Assembly (NCBI GenBank): GCA_036345935.2
Contig: JADWOT020000008.1
Coordinates: forward strand, 1,026,652 to 1,090,651
Direction: 5' to 3'
DNA: 64,000 nucleotides
Source of the DNA: Taenia hydatigena
Taxonomy: Eukaryota; Platyhelminthes; Cestoda; Cyclophyllidea; Taeniidae
The number at the start of each line of letters is the position of its first letter. The stretch's first letter is position 1. The notes below the pieces were generated by a model. That model had not been told where the DNA came from and did not search any database. It saw only the letters and a program-made list of their open reading frames with translations. A program made the position numbers and the translations under genes. Positions 48,110 through 58,800 of the stretch are shown here, in pieces.

Positions 48110-48600
48110 ATTTTGCTTTGTAACTTAGTTGCGCCTCATCCTGGTCTGTGACCCCAAGTACCTCGAGAAATGTGCAGCGCTTTATGTTTGAATCATTTTC
48201 TTCGTCAATCTCCTTTCATGGTGTTGGACGATGCTTTACTTATCCCCCTGACTTGCAATACGCATTGTAAAACGCAAAACAGTTGTTAAAAACTAAAAAT
48301 GGAGCCATCCAATCCTGTGTGAAACTTGGTGTCAACATATGGAGACATAATAATCTACATAGGGCTGCTACCCAGAATCGATGCCCTACATTTGCAATAG
48401 ATGAAGGGTAAACTCTACGGACGTGTTGAATCTGACCTCAGTGTGCGCCACCTTCGGGTGTTTTCAAAGCTAACATTCCACGCTATCGCACTAACTAGTG
48501 TTAGTGCTTGTGAGTGAAGTAATTGCACGTAGTGGAAGGCTTTTGACTCTCGAGACAATTTTTCGCCAATAAATTACGAAACTGCTTAAATATTGTCATT
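48110..48600 (+). repeat. Dispersed unit D, copy D2
   Basis: Plus-orientation copy starting near GCGCCTCATCCTGGTCTGTGACC (48132), which matches D1 at 45583. The 48311-48577 core is nearly identical to D3 in inverse orientation. D2 lies about 310 bp upstream of the mucin-like gene. Confidence 0.9.
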
Positions 48601-51600
48601 GTTGCGTGTATTTGTAGGTCACGCGGTTCATTGATTACATTTTCAGTGTATATCATCGTGAGTCCTTAGAAGAGGCTATTCTAGAATGGATAGAGGAGAA
48701 ATTCGGAGCATGGTCGTTAAATTCGATTTCTTTGAACATACAACAAACTGTTCTTAACCACATTTTCTTGCAATTTGCACCTGAATCTGCCAGGCACCTG
48801 CTTACCACTCCTTCACCAAGTTCTGAAACACCTTTAAACAAAAGTCGTGCGTAACGTATGCAGTATGGGCATGAAGCACGTCAAGTTGCTGAAAAAACAC
48901 CGGGCATCTGGGATACCAAGTTTTGCGAGGACTATGAACAGATGGCCTGCCATGAAGTGGAACGATGGTAATTTAATAAGGATAGAAAATACGACTGGTT
49001 CCTATTCTTACCAATAATTCGACTCTTTCATATACACCTGGCTTTCGTATTCGTAAAATTAATTTTAAAAATGGAACTTTCTGTGTGTTATTTGTCCCGC
49101 CCTCCCCTTCTACACTCGCAACTAGCAATTGAGTATGCTAGGGAACTGCTACCTTTAGAGGCGACTGTTATTTTCATATGGAGTAAGCCTTTTTCTGAAT
49201 CCGTATATCCTCTTCCTTAACCCGAATATTTGGTCGTGTGCTAAAAAAAGGTGGCATAAGCGCAATAAAAACATAAAAAGTCGTGCTGACGTGAATACTA
49301 AAGCCGATGGAACGGCACCGCGGAAAGGCCTCATTCGCTCTCTGCCTATTTTTAATGGAACCGACTTCTTCTGCTGCGAATTGGACCTTATAACCTTGTT
49401 TCACAACGTTGTATATGGCTGCATTTTTGCTCACGTGCATGTTGATATAGGAACAAAAACTCTTGCAGTGCACTTTTTATGTTAGACCTGATTAAAACTC
49501 GCAGTAACTGTCGTTTAATCAACCAATTAATTCAAAGTGTAATACACCAATTACGCCAAGTTCGAAAGCTTATTCGAAATGCAAATTCGGTAAAAAATTA
49601 GCCGTCAGTTTAGTCAGTTATAAAGGCTCTCAAAGAAAGAAATTTATTTGCTGGTGATTTGGCAATAATTTTAATAAGTCAGTCTCATCATTCATGCCCA
49701 AGGTAACTGCCACATGCATTCGTTAGCCCCTTTTATTCGCGAGGGAAATTTGTGGCGAAAGCTTAGAGATTTTGAATGAAGAGACAAAGCGACGGTGACA
49801 AGGTACCCTCAATCCTTTTTCAGTGCTCTACAAACGGTGTCGTTCCTCCGGATCACAATGAAAATAAAGGTTTTTATGATCACGGGCTCTTCTGCGGCAA
49901 TACATGCTCCTCGGAATGTCTGCGAATGAAATTAATTGTCAATAGTTAGGTACAACTGCAAATAGACTTCATAATACCAAAGTATGAATCTGCCGCATCA
50001 GCTTACAGATAATTCTGCACATTCACTGAAAAAGTGGTGCTAACGCCAATATTCCTTGTACAATTGGAAGTGCTAGCATGTGGAGGCATTTTGCGTCCTA
50101 CACTTGGTGTGCCTGTTTTGATGTGTCGAAGGACGTAGTGCCTAAAAATGACGTCATTTCAGCCTACAAATAAAGTAGCAAAGTTATTCATTTCGCAGGA
50201 GCACAAATTTTGGGTTGTGAACTCATATGCTAGGGGCACTTGCGGCTTTGCAAGGCATCGCTAAATCCTTGGTGAGTGCTTTTGTTTTTCGAGTCTTATT
50301 AACCCGACGTCATTGTAGCCTTCCTTGCAAAATCGCTGTGTTGTTGTCAACTTTCAAGTGACGAGCAACTCTCAGCCATTCGGATGGTTCCGCTTTAGTT
50401 AGCGTCCATTATCCACGTCTGCATCAGATCAAAAGTATTCTCTGCGAACTGTCTATTACGACAGGATCGATCTCGCCCAATTATTCAACCCATGGTATTT
50501 TGCCCACAGAAACTCATTTGACCAGCTAAATGACGCAATTTTCTTCGTGGGTCTTTTAAAGTATTTTTAAGTGACTGTGTTCCTAAATTAAATGCTCACA
50601 CATAAATGTGCCTACGTTAAGTCGGTCGAGTGACGACTTTAACAAACAATAAGCAGTACGGACAATGCGGACCGGGAGGCGTGACCCCAACTTCTACCAG
50701 CAATGCCAAACTTTTTTAGTGAGATGTGATGCATCGTGGTTTAATGCGGTTGGCCTTAAGATATTTTTGTAAGTAACTGGGTACACAGCATGTCTTTGTG
50801 ATAACAAAGCCATATTGAATATGCTAACCGCCTTTGTATATCATGCTGCAGTCTTCCGCTGCGCGTTTAGAATACCCAAGTTCAACTAATTGAAATCAAA
50901 TGCTATTTAGCTATTTGTGCATTCACTACAGTGTATCGAAATTTGTCGCAAGGCTAGGCAGAAGGATACAAAGCGGGAAGTTAGACACTGCGGTGAACCG
51001 GCAAGTGCCCATCACAGGAGGCATTGTAGACACGAATAAGAGACGGCCGCGATAAATACGTACATAAGCAGGTACTTGAACCTTAAACGCTAATTTAAAG
51101 GTCAATTCTTCGCTGAGTGAGCCGTACAAATATTTTTATAGTCACCTCGGCTGATGACCACCATACCATAACCAAATCCTCACTGGCGCACTTACGCACG
51201 CTCCTCTCCATCAAAGCAATGTTGTCTATCATGGTGAGTGCACTGCGTATGCTTTTTTAATGCTAACATGCTTGCGTCTCCTGTTTGGAGGATGTGTGCA
51301 TGTGTTTAGGTACGATTGAGGAAGATGGGGAAAGGGAGGTGGATTGTGATGGAGTGTAGGTGGCTTGGCCTAGTGCGATATCTGATTAATGAAAAGGCGG
51401 TTAGACATCAGGAATCACTTCTTCTCTCCTCTTGCATCTCTAATCACCGCGCGTCCAACTGTTTGCATGGCCAGTGAGTGGATTGTGGACTATAATTGAG
51501 TACAGTTGGCGTCGACAAGTTGAGTGAGTGCATGTCAGTATGCTGGCAGAACCTGCCGCCTAGTCGGCGGAAATAAGAATAGAGAGTCTATTTGAAGTGA

Positions 51601-51700
51601 CAGATGAACTCTTGGTGAATCTGCTTTGTCAGGCCAGGTAAACGAGGCGTCGATGCAAGCTGAAACTAGACTCGACCATGCAAATAAGTAAACGTTCATC
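48600..51700. other. Unassigned stretch
   Basis: Mirrored frames at 49174-49473 (-) and 49291-49485 (+), and a frame at 50926-51129 (-), are unsupported. A donor-like CCTTG|GTGAGTGCT lies at 50268-50280 and ATCATG|GTGAGTGCAC at 51229-51243, without clear exons. The strand at 51310-51360 is purine-rich. Confidence 0.3.
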
Positions 51701-51772
51701 TAGCAGAGCGTGGTTTCGATCCACGGACCTCTGGGTTATGGGCCTAGCACGCTTCCACTGCGCCACTCTGCT
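51701..51772 (-). tRNA. Initiator tRNA-Met (CAT), possibly altered
   Basis: A 72-base cloverleaf on the minus strand, with anticodon CAT at 51738-51740. Eukaryotic initiator features are present: A1:T72 pair in the acceptor stem AGCAGAG/CTCTGCT, T loop ATCGAAA with A54 and A60, and loop CCCATAA. The T stem (CGTGG/CCACG) is perfect. The anticodon stem CTAGG/CCCAG has an A29-C41 mismatch where initiators carry one of three conserved G-C pairs. No run of four or more T follows within about 60 bases of the 3' end. It is either a functional but variant gene or a recent pseudogene. No encoded CCA, so it is not a reverse-transcribed mature tRNA. Confidence 0.88.
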
Positions 51773-54700
51773 CACATCGCCTATGCCTTTAATTTAATTT
51801 ATCTCCCTAGCAGGTTGGCACAAGCAACATGACAAGTCACCGATGTGAGCTTCAACAATCACATAAAGTCGAGGCGTGTGTGCGTGCTCGAACGATTACT
51901 AAGTAACTGGTTGACGCGTAAGCAGTGAGGTAGCAGAGGTAGAGGTGGATGCAGATGCCGAGGATGGAAAGAGAAGGTGCAGATAGATGTAGGTGTATGC
52001 AGGTGGCGCTGCGATGTGGTGCAGTGCAACATGGCATAGCATATCGCAGGGTGTTGGAACAGAGCAGATTAGCGGGAAATGCACTGATATGGGACTATGT
52101 TAAGCTGTCTCTGTGATGGTGTAGCAGTGAGATTTTCTTAATTTCATCTAGGTGATGCAACTCCAACCCATGGTCACCAAAGTACGCAACAATCTGTTGC
52201 GCGCACAGGCAACAGGATGCTAGACCCTGTGGCTACATGTACGTGGGTATCCCAGGAAGTGCCTAATGACAGAGAAGAAAAAGTTGACTGTTCGTTAACA
52301 CTGTTGAACCCTGGAATTTAGCATTGACAAACCAATCTGGTTGGAATGGGTCTGGCTTTGTCTGAAATGGGCTAGCATGCCTGTAACAATTAGAAGGCTG
52401 TCAGCTTGGTTCATGATATTTTACGTTTTATTCTCTATTGCTTCTAACCATTTCGTGTATCGTATTCAGTGGACGGGTGCTATGATGCATTCAGATTGTG
52501 TTGTTATGTGCGTACGCATCGACATGCTCGTGCCAAAATCGGTAATGTCAATCGTGTGCTTATCTCGCCACCCGAAATGAGCGAGGCAATCACTAGTAAG
52601 GACAGAGAGCACATCATGTCGAATGAAGGGCCCTGAGTGCACAAGAGGCCGATTCTTATCAGGAAAATGTGCAGAGACGGGTAGATAAGGCAGCGAAGAT
52701 GGGTGGAACAAAAGGCACGATATAAGTGACGAAATGTGCATGGTACTCAATGCGACATGAATTATCGTTCAATTGAAGGAAAGGGTTACAAAAACGGTCG
52801 TGACATGGAGACAAAACAAATTATCCCTTACACTTTGACAACTAAGTTCGATGCCTTCCACTTGGGCTGCTGCCTATGTTTCATAGCCCATCACTTGAAA
52901 AATGCGTTTGTGTATTAACTTTTATGAAAGGCCGACAAGTTAAAGGCAAATGCGGTACGCATTAGGTGGCAAGTTTCGCGTAAAAATGTTGGTTAGGAGT
53001 GAGGTCTTATCTAAAGGGCGAACAAACAGAGCATGCTTGCATTATGGCGGGAAGAATTAATGTAAAATAAATAACAAAAGGCCTTCGCAAAAGTTTCTTC
53101 ATTGTCCTTCTCTTTCCTTCTACTAGCTTTGTTATGGAAAGGTTGGATATTCTCAGACATTCTATTGGCTGAAAGAGGCAGTAGATGGCGCATTAACAAA
53201 AGATGGGAGGTAGGAGTGCTCACGTCAGGAGAATCAAACGGCTCCTTCAGAACCAAATTCGAATCGTTCCTTCGCCTCTCGCCTCCAAGGCACATCTTAA
53301 GAGAATGGATACCGCATGCCCCCTCGTCTATTCACGGCCGCGCCTGTTGTCACCCTCGTCTTCCATTGTAGGTATTTAGTGCAACCTAGGCTCTCTTCGT
53401 TCAATTACCTTGGGACTTGACCCCATTATCGCGGGTGGTTTAGCCAGAATGCAAAAATAAGCGTGAGAACTTTCTACTAGGGAGAAGTGCAAGTTTCACC
53501 CCTGTGATGCGTGAATTCGTTAGCCGCACATCTTCTGGCTAGACGAGGCTGGTTGCCATAAATTGAATATTTGGTCTTCTGTGTTTATGTTTTTGAAGTG
53601 AAGGCACATGTGCTGCCTCACAGTTCCCAGTTGACCATTATCGTTGCATTTTAACAGTGCTTGTTAACTTTTACTCGTCATTTGACTTATGCAAATCGTT
53701 GTCTTATTGCGATATCAGCACCTCTCCATCATAAGACATTTTGTATCCAGAGGTCGAAGAATGGCGAATCAGCTTTGGTAGCAGCATCGCTACATACCTG
53801 CGCCATGTTGTGGGCTTTCTGATCGCTGATGCTCTGGACTTTGTTTCATGAGTAGCTTCATCTTCTCGTTGGGGTGAAAATGCATCCATGTATATGCACG
53901 CAACTGAGAAGTTTGACGTTGGGTTCACGGGCACAGTGATGATGCCAGATGCTTAATTATTCTGTCATTAGGGCTTGCAATTCATACTCACCAGAAATGG
54001 GTGTTCGAATTAGAGCCCTCGACGAGGCCGGATAGGTAGGTTGTTAGGTGGGTTTGACTTTATCTGCTGCTGATGCTGCGACCGCCCACGATAGTCGATG
54101 GATAAGACGATTTAGGCATAACAAAGCCCTGCGCCTTTCATTACCCGAGCCAGCAGCAGGTGTTCAAGTTGCCTCATCTGCAATTTTGAATTTATCCACG
54201 CATCAGTGCTCTTTTAATCAAACTGATAGTAGCAGTAAAACGCAATCGTTTTTCTCTTCTCCCTTTGGCTTCTGTAGATTTTAACAAAAAGACTAGCCCT
54301 GCTACCAAGTTAATTACTTTACTTTCCAATTTCGCCAAGGAACGGCTACTGAACTCTAAATTTCTACAATTAGTATCCCACCTCAGAACTTATTTGTTAT
54401 AAGTTGTCATGGCAACGTGCGGATGATTGCTCTGGCACAGCATGCCACATGGATTTCATCCCTCTAATCACTCAAAAAAGCGACAGTAGCAAAAGCCAAA
54501 CTTACCTATCTAGGCACTCGCCCGAACCAATCATGGGCTTTTGTTTTTAACAACTCCTCTTGGAAAAATGCGTTGCGTCTGTTTGGAGAAAAGCATCATG
54601 CGATTTTTGCTGTAGAGAAGGAGAGACTTCGAGTTTACACTAAGCGATGGACGCTTTTCGCAACATTGAATAACCCATTTAATTATAATATTTCGCGAAC

Positions 54701-55250
54701 AGTATAACATCCTGCCCAACTACTGCGGTTGAAGTTTATCAGAATTTCGCAGCAATAACCTGCTGTCAGTGGGATGAATATGCTTTTAAACGATTCCGCT
54801 CACTTGGAAGGTGAAATCGCTGCGATCATTCAGCCTTGCTGTAGTTGCGAAATTATCAAGTGAAATTGAGAAAGATCCACAAAAAGGAATAAGGGAATCA
54901 AAATATCTCTAAAATGATGCGATGAATGAGCAGGAAGTTTAAGCACTGTCAAGAAATGTGAAGAAAGCAAAGGACATGGCAAGGGGTGAAGAAAATTCAG
55001 AGCGTCAAATGGATAATAAGTATTGGAATGAGCAAGGTGAAACGCGAAATTGCTGCTTTTGCTAGAATTAGTAGGGCATATAGAAACGGTGAGAAGTGAT
55101 TAAAATGAGCCTAAGGTTACTAGGCAGCACTACTTGGATGATAGAAATCATGGAATGGCAGAATAAAGAATCAAGAAAAAAGACGAGCACATGCGATAGT
55201 GTACATTCTTGGTAAATAGATTAAGTAATGTGCCATGGTAGAACCCTACC
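51773..55250. other. Unassigned stretch
   Basis: Frames at 52341-52580 (+), 52466-52750 (-), 53011-53295 (-), 53102-53371 (+) and 53704-53934 (-) are mutually mirrored or unsupported. A short frame at 54048-54284 (+) is Ser-rich. No RNA gene or confident repeat copy was found. Confidence 0.3.
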
Positions 55251-55253
55251 CAG

Positions 55254-55324
55254 CCTTGCAGTATAATGGATAAGGCATTTCTCCCTGAGTAAAAGGTTGG
55301 GCTCGAGTTCTGCTGCAAGCACCA
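55254..55324 (+). other. tRNA-like sequence with encoded CCA
   Basis: CCTTGCA (55254-55260) can pair at six of seven positions with TGCAAGC (55314-55320), followed by A and then CCA (55322-55324). A D-arm-like TATAATGGATAAGG resembles the ATGGATAA of some Arg tRNAs, and CTCGAGT sits at the T-loop position. The anticodon arm and T stem pair poorly, so it is not a working tRNA gene. A genomic CCA suggests origin by reverse transcription of a mature tRNA, or a tRNA-derived SINE head. Confidence 0.45.
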
Positions 55325-55457
55325 TGTGTAAACCACCACTATACCGGTTCTCGTCCGAGTTGCACCAATGCGTATCGAAAAGGCGCAGGTGAACACGGTG
55401 TCAGTTGTTTTATTACCGTTCGCCATCAGCTGCCAATGGCATAACCGAAGGAAAGGT

Positions 55458-55536
55458 GCTGTCCAGAGCGAGACTTGAACTCGTGACCTTCAGGTTATGA
55501 GACTGAAGCATCCTACCTATAATCATCCATCTTACA
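55458..55536 (-). pseudogene. Degenerate tRNA-Met-like sequence
   Basis: On the minus strand, TTCAGTCTCATAACCTGAAGGT closely matches the anticodon arm of eukaryotic elongator tRNA-Met (loop CTCATAA, anticodon CAT), and ACGAGTTCAAGTCTCGC matches its T arm with one mismatch. The D arm is recognisable (ATAGGTAGGATGC), but the 5' and 3' acceptor halves do not pair. It is a pseudogene or part of a tRNA-derived element. It faces the tRNA-like sequence at 55254-55324, about 130 bp away. Confidence 0.6.
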
Positions 55537-55539
55537 CGC

Positions 55540-55815
55540 TCCATCAATATTTTACTTACCATTATTATTTTTGCCAAATTTAATCTGTGCACAAATATAA
55601 AGACAAAAATAAATAAAGAAAATAAAAAAAATTGCAAATGCCCACAAATACACACCAGTAAAAATACGTCAATACCATTACTAGAATATGGATGGTTATT
55701 GATAAAATATATGTCAATAGAACACTGTGATAAAGAATAGTTAATTCATCATCCAAAAATAAATTAACTGCAAATAATAAGGTTGCAGAATATTTGTGCA
55801 TGAATGCAAAAGCTA
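55540..55815. other. AT-rich stretch before unit A3
   Basis: Strongly AT-rich (for example AAATAAATAAAGAAAATAAA), bordering the start of A3. The minus frame 55580-55801 is a by-product of this composition (Leu, Tyr, Phe-rich). Confidence 0.5.
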
Positions 55816-58800
55816 GTGATCCGTTAGCTACCAGGTAGATCGACAGAAGTCGAAGGACAAGATCGAGAGATTGTTGGTATGTCCCCGAGTGGATGACTGC
55901 TGTGGAGAAATTAGTTAGTAGTGGTGATGAGAAGTTCTTGAAACAGTTGGCCCTAGATTGTGGGAAGGTGGTAATGCATTTATGACCCAGTTATTATGCA
56001 GCTAATTGAGGAAGGTAGTTGCGTAAAAGAAAATGTTTTTTTGTGTGAAGACTAAAAACATTTTATATGGTGCGAAATTTGATATGGTTAGGTGAGCAGG
56101 AGAGGTGAGGTAAAGGGAAGATTTTCCTCACACTTGCTCTGCGAGCGTTCCATAAAATTTGATCAACTAGTTGCTTCTTACTACCAGGTTTTGTTCTTAC
56201 TGGAAAACGATAAGGAAGGCTCTGCAACCTAAATGCCTTGGTTGCCAGCGCCACCTCGATTCATCTGCTGCAATGATGGCAACGCGGTGATTACACTCAT
56301 CAATATACGCGTACGTTGCATCCAGTAAAATCGATTTTATTCGTTCAGCAAGAAGGAAGTGGCAAGTTGTAGGTGATGTGTTCAATTGCATAATCAGTGG
56401 TCGTTTGATTGGCTTTTTTGCAAGTGAGTCAGCTGGTGAAGTCGTTCAGCCCTCCGTTAGATGTGGCCTGCTATGCGTAAGAAGGTCACGGGACTAATCG
56501 TTCATCATGGGGACGGAGGTAATTTTAATTAAACTTGACCACCAAGACATGCATTTGCTATCTGAGAGTACTTCGATACAAGAAATCAGAAGAATGTACT
56601 AACGTTGTTTATGGAACGCATATCATATTTAATTAACTCAATGCTTGCTTAAATTTCTCCTTAGCCGCATTTGGCCAGACTTTGAACAGTTAAAACTAGC
56701 TGCTGGGCACTACAACCCACACGAATCCACTCAGAGTGCGGCATGCGCGAGACCTCTTCTCAGGCTCTCATCCATTTAATCACAGTAAGGTAGACGCTTA
56801 TGATTATTGTTTTCAGTACTGTTACCATTCTTTTGTCATAATCACAAGCAGTTGTAGAATGGGTGCACACTTGCCTTAAGCGACTAATTTGCTTACTCCA
56901 CCTCTCGCTGTTTTTTTCCATCCGCATTAGTGTTTTCAATACTTCTACTTAGCTAACTTTAGTAACTCTTTTTGTTCAAATATGCGGAGTTTCGAATCAG
57001 TACAGTGACTGATATTCTGCTTTGCATGTCTTCTTTTACAACCGAGGCGAGTTAAGCTAGAGAGAGCACAAGAGACAATTTGCGTCCACACTAAAACGGC
57101 CATAATCTTCGACACGTGCGTCGAACAAATTGCATGCTTGTAGAAAATTTTTTTCAGAGGTTCTACTCACTGTGTGAGGTTGCGATTGACTCTACCTTTA
57201 TCCCTACTTGTAAAGCCTTGTTTGGTGATGCAAGCGCAGAAGTATCAAGAGCAAAATGGGTGTGCCAAGCAGGTACTCGATTTTTAGGGAGGTGCCGGCA
57301 AGGTGAAGAATGAATTGATTGCTGTGGATGCGACTGCAGCTATGGCCAAATGCATGTCCTCTCTTCTATATAGCCGCGAGAATCTTCATAGAGCCTCCTC
57401 AACACTCGTTCACTTGGAATGCATTTGTTCACATGATCTGGATCATCTTCAGACACTGGCCTTCAGATCGTCTATTGACAGCAAACCGTTTAGCTAAAGC
57501 CCATTCAAACGCGCACCAAAAACAATCAGATGCATCCGAATTCGCCACGTGTGGTAATGAAATGTTTCAATAGTGTCAATTCGACAGTGAAGTGCTACCA
57601 TATGCAAAAAAGAGATTTAACTATGTCTAACCAAAAAAGTATCTTTACTGCTCATTTGATCTAGAATGAGAACTTATTTGGAGCAGAAATTACTTTTCAC
57701 TGTAGATATCACGCGAGAAGTTGCACAGCTTGCCATGCCTTACCTATCAGTATTTAATAAGCTTAATCAGTAGTTCCGAGACATTGTGAAATAAACACTT
57801 TGACAATGCCTTGATCATAGTTCCTATCAAAAACACGTACTCACACTAAATCCTGCTCAAACATGAACTTATTCGACTAAACTAAGGTAAAAGTACAGTA
57901 AATTGACGCACGCCTATTACTCTTTTACATGGAATGCGAAAAACCAGTAGAATGGTTTATTACGAATGTGAATGATTCTGTCAAATAGCATAAATAAATT
58001 TCAATGAGCAGAAAAAGTTAGAGCTGCCAGCGTATACTGCCCATAAATGCTGATCGAAGACTGCTTAACATCTAGCAGAAGCAGTGGAAGCTTTAGCAAA
58101 GACGAGTTTTCAAGATCCACACAAGTCATTGATCCAAGTAGGAAATTGTCCATTCATCACCTGTACAAGTGACTCTCGAACCAAGAAATGCCCACGTAAC
58201 TGTTGAAACAAATGCTACGAATGGAAGCAGTCTCAGGCGAGCTGACGTTCCTCGATAATCTTACCAACCGAATAGATCGATTAATGCCGCGTGTCGACGT
58301 TCCAATCTTATGAGAAACTTTGCTAACTCTCTTTGGATTTGTTTAACTCGTGTCTTCTTAAGGCGCATTGGACGTATTAGAGTTCGTTAATGAAAAAAGA
58401 GAAGTGGAGTAGACTTTCAAAGGGTACCGCAGCTGTGCTTGTGTTCAATAAGCAGAACTAATGCCGTGAGAATCCGGATAATGCAAGTGCAGCCGAGTAA
58501 TTGCCAAGAATTGAGATAAATAATAACCAGCGAATCCCTTCATACAAAGTGAATAATTAACCCATAATAACTCGTCACAACAACCACTGGATTTAAGCTC
58601 ATCAGCACCTGAGCAAAGCACGATGTAATAAAAGGAATAAATTTCAGATTTAGAATCCTTTAGGAAAATGCTTAAGCTTATCGTGTGCAGCATCACAAAG
58701 AGACATTCTTATCAACCAGCAGGCCTTAACAGCCGGCAAAAAATTCAACCAGCTAAGCGACAGGTGCTATAATTTTAAAAGCAGAAACTACACGATTAAA

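Noticed and set aside
46382..48577. A transposon with 267-bp terminal inverted repeats carrying the mucin-like gene
   Set aside because: D similarity continues beyond both edges and D copies occur without the gene, so these are not element ends. No target-site duplication was seen.
30010..53810. A possible three-copy repeat around AGTACTTTGGTAGCA (30.09, 44.42 and 53.78 kb)
   Set aside because: The shared run is about 25 bases and the surrounding sequence could not be aligned.
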